64,000 nucleotides of DNA from Thermoleophilales bacterium (GTDB lineage: Bacteria; Actinomycetota; Thermoleophilia; Solirubrobacterales; 70-9), in the NCBI GenBank assembly GCA_020636895.1, contig JACJWZ010000002.1:124001-188000 (forward strand), given 5' to 3'. The translations under genes and the position numbers were made by a program. Under the pieces are notes generated by a model, which saw nothing but the letters and a program-made list of their open reading frames with translations, ran no database searches and was not told where the DNA came from. Below, in pieces: positions 48,448 to 55,413 of the stretch; the first letter of the stretch is position 1; each line of letters starts with the position of its first letter.

Positions 48448-50007
48448 GTGCCGCGTCTGCGCTCGCTGATCACCCTCCCCCTCGTCCTGCTCGTGGCCTT
48501 CGCCGCTCCGGCGCAGGCGACCGCCGCCGGGGAACCGCCGAACGTCATCGTCGTCGTCACCGACGACCAATCGGTGAGCGCCTTCAATCCCGCCGTGATG
48601 CCGATCACCAGCCGGCTTGTCGCGGATCGGGGAGCCAACTTCATCGGCGCGGCCAACGCGACGCCGCTCTGCTGCCCGTCGCGCGCGTCGTTCCTCAGCG
48701 GGCAGTTCGGCCACAACGACGGCGTCCTTTGGAACGCGCCGGGCTATCGCGCCCTGCGCGAGAAGAGCAACACGCTGCCGGTTTGGCTGAAGCGCGCGGG
48801 GTACGTCACCGCGCACGTCGGCAAGTACCTGAACGCCTACGTCTACGCCCAGGACGACCCCGGCAACGTCGCCCCAGGGTGGATGCAGTGGCACACCTTC
48901 GTCGATCCGAACAGCTACTACGCGGCGCCGTTCGCCGAGAACGGCGACTTCGGGCATACGGGGACGCGCTCTCGGGACTACACGACCTCCGTCATCAACC
49001 GGACGGCGACCCGCATGGTCCGCCGCTACGCGCCGCGGAAGCGGCCGCTGTTCATGGTCGTCGACCAGTTCGCGCCCCACCGCTCGGGCGGGCCCTCCCT
49101 CGTCGATCGCTGCGCCGCCCCCGGCCCTGAGCCCGCGCTTGCCGACGCAGGCGCGTTCGCCGACGCGGTCCTTCCTCGCCCGCCCTCCTTCGACGAACCA
49201 GACGTCACCGACAAGCCCTCCTTCATCCGCGCCCGCCCCCAGCTCGATGCGCCGCATCTGGCTGCCCTCGAACGCACCTACCGCTGCACGCTCGCCGCTC
49301 TGCAGTCGGTGGACCGGGGCGTCGGGGAGATCTGGGACGCCCTCGGGAAGGCGGGTGAGCGGCGCAACACCGCCCTCATCTTCACCTCGGACAACGGCCT
49401 CTACTTCGGTGAGCACCGGCTCTCCTTCGAGAAGATCGTGCCCTACCGGGAATCCCTGGATGTGCCGCTCGCGATGCGCCTCCCGGCGAGCGCGAGGCCG
49501 CGGCCCAAGCGTGGGATCGTCGTTCCCGATCTCGTCGCCAACGTCGATCTGACCGCGACGATCCTCGACCTCGCCGGTGCCGATCCCTGCCGGAAACGGG
49601 GCGACTGCCGCACGCTCGACGGGCGCTCGCTCCTCGGCCTCGCCGCGGGGCGCACCCGCGGCTGGCCCGACGATCGCGCGCTCCCCCTCGAGCTCGATAC
49701 CGGCGGCCGCAGAGCGGACGCCTACTCGAGCTGCACTTACCAGGGGATGCGCTCAGCCGACGAGATCTTCCTCCACCACACCGCGGTGGCGGACGGCGAC
49801 GGCGAGTGCGGGCCCGCGGACGAGACCGAGCGCTATGACCTCACCACGGACCCCTACCAACTGCAGAACCTGGCGTTCTCTCCCACGAACCCAGCGGCGG
49901 AGGCTCTGCTCCGAGCCAAGCTGGAGCAGCGCGCCGACTCCCTGAGCCGCTGCGCCGGAATCAAGGGTCGCGACCACCGGACGGGCGACCGCCCCTTCTG
50001 CGAGTAG
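48448..50007 (+). CDS. Secreted type I sulfatase (CCPSR motif), second copy
   Basis: 519 residues from GTG 48448. Signal peptide: LITLPLVLLVAFAAPAQATA. Motifs: PPNVIVVVTDDQSVSAFNPA, the maturation site TPLCCPSRASFLSGQFGHND (Cys75 in C-C-P-S-R), VTAHVGKYLNAY, and ALIFTSDNGLYFGEHRLSFE. It belongs to the same subfamily as the sulfatase at 42519 (both have CCPSR, K-x-LN and DNG-GEH), but is longer, with extra cysteine pairs (CRKRGDC, SSCTYQG, DGECGP). These probably form disulfides outside the cell. Substrate is unknown. Confidence 0.93.
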   Translation: MPRLRSLITLPLVLLVAFAAPAQATAAGEPPNVIVVVTDDQSVSAFNPAVMPITSRLVADRGANFIGAANATPLCCPSRASFLSGQFGHNDGVLWNAPGYRALREKSNTLPVWLKRAGYVTAHVGKYLNAYVYAQDDPGNVAPGWMQWHTFVDPNSYYAAPFAENGDFGHTGTRSRDYTTSVINRTATRMVRRYAPRKRPLFMVVDQFAPHRSGGPSLVDRCAAPGPEPALADAGAFADAVLPRPPSFDEPDVTDKPSFIRARPQLDAPHLAALERTYRCTLAALQSVDRGVGEIWDALGKAGERRNTALIFTSDNGLYFGEHRLSFEKIVPYRESLDVPLAMRLPASARPRPKRGIVVPDLVANVDLTATILDLAGADPCRKRGDCRTLDGRSLLGLAAGRTRGWPDDRALPLELDTGGRRADAYSSCTYQGMRSADEIFLHHTAVADGDGECGPADETERYDLTTDPYQLQNLAFSPTNPAAEALLRAKLEQRADSLSRCAGIKGRDHRTGDRPFCE

Positions 50008-50045
50008 CCCTCTCCCTCACCGAAGAGCTGCAATCGGAAGGCGGA

Positions 50046-50123
50046 CGGCGGGGAGCCGGATCCGCCGCCCTCCCGAGCGAAGCGAGGCGCTAACGCGGAT
50101 GCGGCTCCCCGCCGCCCGCCGCC
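50046..50123. repeat. Intergenic stem-loop repeat, copy 2
   Basis: Arms GGCGGGGAGCCGGATCC-like (50047 onward) and GCGGCTCCCCGCC (50101-50113) pair closely; the 31 bp at 50059-50089 are identical to copy 1. Between the copies the arms differ but remain complementary (GACCCG/CGGGTT against GAGCC/GGCTC), which suggests that the stem is selected. It lies between convergent genes, and the right arm encodes the last residues of the 112-residue protein. Confidence 0.6.
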
Positions 50124-50428
50124 AACTCCTCGGCCAACGCCCACCCCACCGCAACGCCGACCATCATCCCGATCCGCGTCTCCTCCGCCAGCAGCGTCGC
50201 CAGCGCCGTCGCCCGCTCCTCCCGGTCGGCGAGACCGGCGACCCGCTCGACCTCGGCGCGGTGAGAGTCCTCGAACCAGCCGCCCGAGGCGAGCGCCTCC
50301 GCGAGCACCATCTGCAGCGCCGGTGCCGCTCCCGCGACGGCGGCCTCCGCTGCATGCAGCCGGCCTCCCTCGCGGAGCCGCTCGATCGCGGCGGCGAGGG
50401 CCGCCTCGTCGTGGGGGACCTCCGGCAT
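50090..50428 (-). CDS. Small alpha-helical protein coupled to the rhomboid-like gene
   Basis: 112 residues. Its ATG shares one base with the stop of the rhomboid-like gene (TGATG), so the pair is co-translated. The sequence is Ala/Glu-rich and helical (EAALAAAIERLREGGRLHAA, then EALASGGWFEDSHRAEVERV), with one hydrophobic stretch near the C-terminus (IGMMVGVAVGWALAEEL). No family recognised. It may bind or assist the membrane protein encoded upstream. Confidence 0.6.
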   Translation of the reverse strand: MPEVPHDEAALAAAIERLREGGRLHAAEAAVAGAAPALQMVLAEALASGGWFEDSHRAEVERVAGLADREERATALATLLAEETRIGMMVGVAVGWALAEELAAGGGEPHPR

Positions 50429-51207
50429 CAGCCGGGTCCAGGATCGGCGCGGCGGGCCGCCAGCGATCCCATCCCAAGCCCGACGAGGCCGCCGACGAGC
50501 CCGGCGATCGGGTCCGCCGTGATCTCGACGAGGGGGAGCAGGAGCAGGACGGCGGCGACCACGGAGACGCCGATCACGTCGAGCGGCTCGCTGAAGTGCG
50601 TCTTCGCCTCGGCGCCCCACAGCATCAGCCAGGCGCCGAGCAGCCCGAGGGCGACGCCGTTGCCGCCGGCGGCGATGAGGGAGTCGGTCAGCCCCGCGGA
50701 GTCCGCGGCTCCCGCCGCGAGCATCCCGAGCGTCCCCGTCGCGAGGATCAGGGTCCCCGTCGCGAGCGAGCCGAGCCGGCGCTCCACCGAGGCGCCGAAG
50801 ACGCCGATCGCGAGGGCGACGACGAGGAAGTAGCCGATGTCGTCGTAAACGAAGGGTGCGGTCACGTAGCGCCAGAGATCGGAGCCGACCGGGCCGACGA
50901 TCGCGCCGAGCTCGTAGATGTTGAGCGGCACGGAGCGGCCGAGCACGATCAGGACGGCCCCGATCAGGATCGTCGCTGCGGTCGCGAGCGGGCGCGCGTC
51001 GAGGTCGACGGTGCGTATCGAGCGCTCGGTGCGCCTCCGCCGGCGGCGGTCGCGGCGGCTCTCCTGGACGCGGATCTCGTCGCCCTCGCGCTCCAGCTTC
51101 GGAGCCCGCTTGCGCAGCCGCTGCCCGCAATACGGGCACTCGGTGACGTACGGGCTCACCTCGGAGCCGCAGCTCTTGCAGACGACGCTCAGCTCCGGTG
51201 CCGGCAC
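50428..51207 (-). CDS. Rhomboid-like membrane protein with zinc ribbon, catalytic residues missing
   Basis: 259 residues. An N-terminal zinc ribbon (VVCKSCGSEVSPYVTECPYC; Cys10, 13, 24, 27) is followed by a basic linker and about six membrane helices. The rhomboid WR motif is present in DLWRYVTAPFVYDD and the helix-4 region reads AAGGNGVALGLLGAWLM. Active rhomboids have GxSG there; this protein has GGNG (Asn183 instead of Ser). The catalytic histidine of helix 6 is also absent (ADPIAGLVGGLVGLG). It should therefore be a non-proteolytic rhomboid relative that binds membrane clients. The family call is from fold-level features. Confidence 0.75.
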   Translation of the reverse strand: MPAPELSVVCKSCGSEVSPYVTECPYCGQRLRKRAPKLEREGDEIRVQESRRDRRRRRRTERSIRTVDLDARPLATAATILIGAVLIVLGRSVPLNIYELGAIVGPVGSDLWRYVTAPFVYDDIGYFLVVALAIGVFGASVERRLGSLATGTLILATGTLGMLAAGAADSAGLTDSLIAAGGNGVALGLLGAWLMLWGAEAKTHFSEPLDVIGVSVVAAVLLLLPLVEITADPIAGLVGGLVGLGMGSLAARRADPGPG

Positions 51208-51252
51208 GCCTACGAGGATAGCCCGGCCCTCGCGACGCGAGGCGAGCCGCCG

Positions 51253-52380
51253 TCAGGCCGGTTCCGGGGCGGTCAGCGCGACGACCGCCTCGACCAGGCC
51301 GCGAAGGTCCTCGCCGCCGCGGCTCTCGACCCAGTCGATCTGCCGGCGCGACCCGGTCCCCGTGGCGAGGATCTCGTGGACGCGCCCGAGCTCGGCCGTG
51401 CAGCCGAGCTCGGCCGCGCTCGGCGCGATCTCCCTCAGCAGACGCTCCGCCATCTCGACGGCGGGCACGTGCCGCTCGAGACGGAAGTCGACGAGCTCGC
51501 CCTCCATGCCCCGGATGCAGGCTCGGACCTTGTTGTCGTCGACGAGCTCCCAGAGCTGCTCGACGAGCGGCTCACCGGCGTCGAAGAGCATCGCGTAGCG
51601 GTGCGCCAGCGAGACGGTCAGGGCCGCGTAGGCAGCGGTGTCCTCGAGCCGGGTCGCCTGATCGAAGATCCTCACCTCGACCGTCCCGAGCCGCGGGTGC
51701 GGACGCACGTCCCACCACAGGTAGGTGTAGTCGTCGATCGCGCCGGAACGGACCATCTGCTCGATCCGCGCCGAGTAGATCTCCCAGCTCCCGTAGTGCG
51801 GCGGGATGCCGACCCGGGGAAATGCCCTGAACACCGGGGTCCTCGACGAGTGCAGGTTGGTCCGGCGCCCCTCCCAATAAGGGGAGTTGGACGACAACGC
51901 GAGCAGCAGCGGTAGGTGACGGCGGATCCCGTCGGCGACGTAGATCGCCCGCTCAGGGTCGTCGATCCCGACGTGGACGTGGGTCCCGAAGATCAGCTCC
52001 CGGGAGGCGATGAAGCCGAGGTCGGCCATCAGGTCTACGTAGCGCTCGCGCTCGACGATGCTCTGGTCGTCGCAGAGGGCGAACGGATGAGTCCCCGCGG
52101 CGCCGACGAGCATCCCGTTGGAAGCGGCGATATCGCAGACGAGGCGGCGCATCGCGCCCAGCTCCTCGGCGGCCTCCGTGACGGTGGTGCACGGCGAGGT
52201 GGCCACCTCGAGCACCGACTGGAACAACTCCGGCTTCACGTACTCGGCGCGATCGGGCGGAACGTCGGGGAGGATCGACTCGATCCCGTCGGTGAGGTCG
52301 AGCGTCTCGGGGTCGAGGAGCATCAGCTCCTCCTCGATGCCGACCGTGAACCGGCTGTGGTTGAAGTTGTGGTCGAGCAC
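51253..52380 (-). CDS. GCS2-family carboxylate-amine ligase (YbdK-like)
   Basis: 375 residues from GTG. Motifs: FTVGIEEELMLLDPETLDLT, VKPELFQSVLEVATSPCTTV (Glu ligands), LIFGTHVHVGIDDPERAI, SNSPYWEGRRTNLHSSRTPV and WWDVRPHPRLGTVEVRIFDQ. These are the ATP-grasp-like signature of glutamate-cysteine ligase type 2. Some family members form gamma-glutamyl-cysteine, others conjugate unknown amines; the substrate is not determined. In actinobacteria mycothiol replaces glutathione, so a glutathione role is doubtful. It is divergent from the aldolase gene. Confidence 0.92.
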   Translation of the reverse strand: MLDHNFNHSRFTVGIEEELMLLDPETLDLTDGIESILPDVPPDRAEYVKPELFQSVLEVATSPCTTVTEAAEELGAMRRLVCDIAASNGMLVGAAGTHPFALCDDQSIVERERYVDLMADLGFIASRELIFGTHVHVGIDDPERAIYVADGIRRHLPLLLALSSNSPYWEGRRTNLHSSRTPVFRAFPRVGIPPHYGSWEIYSARIEQMVRSGAIDDYTYLWWDVRPHPRLGTVEVRIFDQATRLEDTAAYAALTVSLAHRYAMLFDAGEPLVEQLWELVDDNKVRACIRGMEGELVDFRLERHVPAVEMAERLLREIAPSAAELGCTAELGRVHEILATGTGSRRQIDWVESRGGEDLRGLVEAVVALTAPEPA

Positions 52381-52543
52381 TGGTTACCCGGGAGGCGGCG
52401 TCGAGGCGACTCTACCCCGCGGCGCCGATGATCACACGTGGATTTCGCACCTATACTGGCCTTCGCCGCGTCCCCCACGCACTCCGGGCGGACCAATCGG
52501 CCCGAAAACGTGAATCTGAACCTGAACCTCTAGGAGGGTCCCC

Positions 52544-53464
52544 GTGGAAGTCAAGAGCATCACCGAGCAGAAGTCCCTTCTGGCGGGACTGCCGGCCGGC
52601 AAGCGCGCCCGCCTGCACCGCATGCTGTTCGAGTTCGGTCCCGGCAACGGGACCCTGATGCTGCTGCCGATCGATCAGGGGATCGAGCACGGCCCCCGCG
52701 ACTTCTTCCCGAACCCCGCCTCCAAGGACCCCGACTACCAGTTCCGCCTCGCGGCCGAGGCCGGTTACTCGGCGCTCGCGTGCCAGATCGGGATGGCCAC
52801 GAAGTACTTCCCCGACTACGCCGGCGCCGTGCCGCTGATCCTCAAGGTCAACGGCAAGACCGACATCCCGCCCTCGAACCGGGCGCTGTCGACGCTCAAC
52901 GCCTCCGTCGAGGACGCCGTGCGCCTCGGTGCCGACGCGGTCGGCTACACGCTCTACGTCGGCTCCCCCCGCCAGGACGAGGACCTGCTGCAGCTCAAGA
53001 GCGTCCGCGAGGACTGCGACCGCTATGGCATGCCGTTGATCGTCTGGTCCTACCCGCGCGGCGAGGCGGTCGAGGGCAAGGGCGGCCAGAGCTCCTTCTA
53101 CGCGATCGACTACGCGGCTCGGATGGCGATGGAGATGGGCGCCGACGTCGTCAAGATCAACATGCCGAAGGTCGATCCCGACAAGGACAAGGACTCCCCC
53201 GCCCCCTACAACGAGGGCGGCTTCACCCAGGAGCATGCGATCACGCAGTGCGTCGAGTCCGCCGGTCGCTCCCTGGTGGTCCTCTCCGGTGGCTCCAAGA
53301 TCGACGACGACAAGCTCCTCGAGCAGACCCGCTTCATCATGGAGGCGGGCGGCTCCGGCGTCATCTACGGCCGCAACGTCTGGCAGCGCGAGTGGAACGA
53401 GGCGCTGGAGATCGTCGCTCAGATCAAGGAGACGATCATCTCGGGCGTCACCCGCACCCCGTAG
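52544..53464 (+). CDS. Class I fructose-bisphosphate aldolase (FbaB/DhnA type)
   Basis: 306 residues from GTG, with a strong Shine-Dalgarno (CTAGGAGGG) and a possible -10 TATACT at 52452-52457, leaving a ~80-nt leader. DhnA motifs: LMLLPIDQGIEHGPRDFFPN, IPLILKVNGKT-type LILKVNGKTD, the Schiff-base lysine region GADVVKINMPKVDPDK, and SLVVLSGGSKIDDDKLLEQT, SGVIYGRNVWQRE for the phosphate. It cleaves or forms fructose 1,6-bisphosphate in central metabolism. It is one of the few genes here with a normal leader, consistent with high expression. Confidence 0.92.
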   Translation: MEVKSITEQKSLLAGLPAGKRARLHRMLFEFGPGNGTLMLLPIDQGIEHGPRDFFPNPASKDPDYQFRLAAEAGYSALACQIGMATKYFPDYAGAVPLILKVNGKTDIPPSNRALSTLNASVEDAVRLGADAVGYTLYVGSPRQDEDLLQLKSVREDCDRYGMPLIVWSYPRGEAVEGKGGQSSFYAIDYAARMAMEMGADVVKINMPKVDPDKDKDSPAPYNEGGFTQEHAITQCVESAGRSLVVLSGGSKIDDDKLLEQTRFIMEAGGSGVIYGRNVWQREWNEALEIVAQIKETIISGVTRTP

Positions 53465-53492
53465 GGCCGAGCCGAACCGACGAGGGCGGCTC

Positions 53493-54020
53493 GTGGGCGG
53501 CCGGGGCGTCGGCGCCGGCAGCGTCGCGGTGCTCGTGGTCCTGGTCCTGGTGCTGCTCCTCGGCGGGCGGATGGACCCGGGCGACGATGGCGGCGACGGG
53601 GGCGCGGGGCCGTCGGGCGGCAGATCCCGGGCCGAAGTCGAACGGGTCGTCGACGGCGACACGATCGAGGTCGACCTCGACGGCCACGAGGAGGACGTCC
53701 GCTACATCGGGATCGACACCCCGGAATCGGTGAAGCCCGACTCGCCGGTCGAGTGCTTCGGCCCCGAGGCCTCCGAGCGCAACCACGAGCTGGTCGACGG
53801 GCGCAGCGTGGAGCTCGTCTTCGACCGCGAGCGCAGGGACGTCTACGGACGCCTGCTCGCCTACGTCTACGTCGGCGACGACCTCGTCAACGCCGAGCTC
53901 CTCAGGGGCGGCTACGCGCGCACGCTCGAGATCGAGCCGAACACGGCCCACGCCGAGCAGTTCAGCTCGATTGAGTCGGAGGCCGCGGAGGCGGGACGCG
54001 GCCTGTGGAGCGCCTGCTGA
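53493..54020 (+). CDS. Exported thermonuclease (SNase-like)
   Basis: 175 residues from the GTG at 53493. A hydrophobic N-terminus (VAVLVVLVLVLLLGG, ~11-25) is a signal anchor, followed by a Gly/Asp linker. The SNase domain is ~50-175: VERVVDGDTIEVDLDG, VRYIGIDTPESVKPD (Arg), PEASERNHELVDG (Glu), RDVYGRLLAYVYVGDDLVN (Arg), LLRGGYARTLE and ESEAAEAGRGLWS. The two Arg and the Glu are the catalytic set of staphylococcal nuclease, so it should be active outside the membrane. It follows the aldolase gene by 28 bp but is unrelated to it. Confidence 0.9.
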   Translation: MGGRGVGAGSVAVLVVLVLVLLLGGRMDPGDDGGDGGAGPSGGRSRAEVERVVDGDTIEVDLDGHEEDVRYIGIDTPESVKPDSPVECFGPEASERNHELVDGRSVELVFDRERRDVYGRLLAYVYVGDDLVNAELLRGGYARTLEIEPNTAHAEQFSSIESEAAEAGRGLWSAC

Positions 54021-54088
54021 GCCAGCGCCGTCGCCTCCCGCCCGGCCGCGAATTGTTGGCATCTCGTAACAATTGGCCCACCGGCGGG

Positions 54089-54094
54089 TAACAT
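54089..54094 (+). promoter_or_regulatory. -10 box TAACAT 8 nt before a small membrane protein gene
   Basis: TAACAT, then GCCCCCGG, then ATG at 54103. Leaderless spacing; it supports this ATG over the earlier in-frame GTG/TTG codons. Confidence 0.45.
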
Positions 54095-54102
54095 GCCCCC
54101 GG

Positions 54103-54375
54103 ATGGCAGCCGACCCGGCAATGCAGCCTGCGGGACGAATCGACCGCAGCATCGACGACTTCGAAGAGGAGTTCGCCCGCGAATCGCGCATCGAGGCGCA
54201 GCGACGCCGCGACCTGCGCGTGCGCGCGGCCAATCGCTCGCGAGCACGCAACATCGTCAAGGGCGAGCAGCGCGGCCGCGTCCGCTTCGGCGTCCTCTTC
54301 CTCTGCCTCACCGCGACGGTCGTGATCGTCGTCGCGGTGATGTTCGAGACGCTCGCCTGGCTCGTCGGCGGCTGA
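54103..54375 (+). CDS. Small single-pass membrane protein
   Basis: 90 residues. The N-terminal ~55 residues are charged and helical (SIDDFEEEFARESRIEAQRR, then RDLRVRAANRSRARNIVKGE), followed by a membrane helix FGVLFLCLTATVVIVVAVMF and a short tail. It should have its N-terminus in the cytoplasm. No named family. It is convergent with csrA, with 66 bp between that hold no clear terminator. Confidence 0.6.
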   Translation: MAADPAMQPAGRIDRSIDDFEEEFARESRIEAQRRRDLRVRAANRSRARNIVKGEQRGRVRFGVLFLCLTATVVIVVAVMFETLAWLVGG

Positions 54376-54441
54376 GCGCGCCCCCCAGCCCCTCTCGCCG
54401 GAGGAGAGCTTCGCGTTGGGATCCTGAGCTCAGCGAAGCAG

Positions 54442-54669
54442 CTAGTCCGCCGAGCCGGCGGAGCCGTCGGCCGCGGCGCTCGGCGCGGCGCCGTCCGTCG
54501 CGGGACCGCCGCCGTCCCTCGCCTCGTAGACCTCCTTGCGGAAGACGGCGATGTCGCGGGGCGCGTCGATCCCGATCCGCACCTTGTCACCGGAGACCGA
54601 GAGGATCGAGACCTCGATCCCGTCACCGATCATGATGCTCTGGTTGGTCTTCCGTGTGAGTACGAGCAA
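54442..54669 (-). CDS. csrA: Carbon storage regulator CsrA
   Basis: 75 residues from TTG at 54669, with a strong Shine-Dalgarno (CAGGAGGTCAGGG). The core MLVLTRKTNQSIMIGDGIEV, then SILSVSGDKVRIGIDAPRDI, AVFRKEVYEA is the standard CsrA sequence, including the RNA-binding N-terminal strand (Leu4, Arg6) and the GIDAPRDI strand with the second Arg. An Ala/Gly/Ser/Asp tail of ~25 residues follows the core. CsrA blocks or protects mRNAs at GGA sites. In Gram-positives it usually sits beside flagellar genes with FliW; no flagellar gene is in this window. The weak TTG start could keep its level low. Confidence 0.95.
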   Translation of the reverse strand: MLVLTRKTNQSIMIGDGIEVSILSVSGDKVRIGIDAPRDIAVFRKEVYEARDGGGPATDGAAPSAAADGSAGSAD

Positions 54670-54816
54670 GCTCCCCTGACCTCCTGAGGCTGAAGTCGAC
54701 GGTTGCGCGTTGGAGCGGAGGGGCCAGGGGGCACGGACCGCTCAGCGCGCGCGCACCCTACCGGAGCCCGCTCCCCGCGTCCACCTGTCGGCCGCTGGTA
54801 GAGTCGCGCCTTCCCA

Positions 54817-55329
54817 ATGGCAGGTAAGCCCCTTCGATCGCAGCTCAACCAGATTCGCGCGTGGGTCCGCGAAGGGCGCACCGATGCCTGGATCGCCCAC
54901 CAGCTGGAGATCTCGGCCTCCGAGCTGCGCGAGTTCCGCCGCCGGCACGACCTGACCCCCGACTCCGAGCCCGACACCTCCGACGATCTCCGCGACGAGA
55001 TCGAGGCTGAGGTCGAAGCCGCGACGCGCGCCGCCGAGGAGGAGGCTGCGGCCGCCGCCGAGGAGGAGGACGGTGAAGACGCCGACGAAGGCGAGGACGA
55101 CGACGGTGAGGAGCGCCCCCGTCGGCGCCGGCGCCGGCGAGGTGGCCGTGGCCGCCGCCGCAGTGCCCCCGCCATCGAGGCGAGCTTCGACCACGGCGAG
55201 GACGAGGGTTACGGGCTCTGGTTCGATCCCTCCATCAAGGACAACCCCGTCTACGCGGAGAACTGGGCCGGCCATCGTCCCGTCAAGGTGACGGTCGAGG
55301 CCGACCAGATCGTCATCCGCAAGGCCTGA
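54817..55329 (+). CDS. Acidic/basic low-complexity protein with N-terminal HTH-like segment
   Basis: 170 residues. N-terminus: LRSQLNQIRAWVREGRTDAW, then IAHQLEISASELREFRRRHD, a helix-turn-helix-like segment of the kind seen in 'homeodomain-like' small proteins. Residues ~50-100 are very acidic (EEEAAAAAEEEDGEDADEGE, DDDGEE), followed directly by a basic run (RPRRRRRRRGGRGRRRSA), then a conserved-looking C-terminal domain (EGYGLWFDPSIKDNPVYAEN, WAGHRPVKVTVEADQIVIRK). It probably binds nucleic acid. No family name can be given. A TAGAGT box (54799-54804) lies 12 bases before the ATG. Confidence 0.65.
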   Translation: MAGKPLRSQLNQIRAWVREGRTDAWIAHQLEISASELREFRRRHDLTPDSEPDTSDDLRDEIEAEVEAATRAAEEEAAAAAEEEDGEDADEGEDDDGEERPRRRRRRRGGRGRRRSAPAIEASFDHGEDEGYGLWFDPSIKDNPVYAENWAGHRPVKVTVEADQIVIRKA

Positions 55330-55345
55330 CGGCCACGCGTTCTTC

Positions 55346-55366
55346 GAGCCCGGCGCGGCCGGGCTC
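55346..55366. terminator. Hairpin between convergent genes
   Basis: GAGCCCGGC, loop GCG, GCCGGGCTC: nine perfect pairs between the ends of two convergent genes. No T-run on either side; possibly a bidirectional GC-rich terminator. Confidence 0.45.
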
Positions 55367-55413
55367 CCGGCACACGGTTTCACCGACCCGCCGCGCCCCC
55401 GACTCGCTTCGCA

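Noticed and set aside
47974..49416. 480-codon minus-strand frame over the small gene and second sulfatase
   Set aside because: The plus strand carries a signal peptide and complete sulfatase motifs; the minus frame has none.
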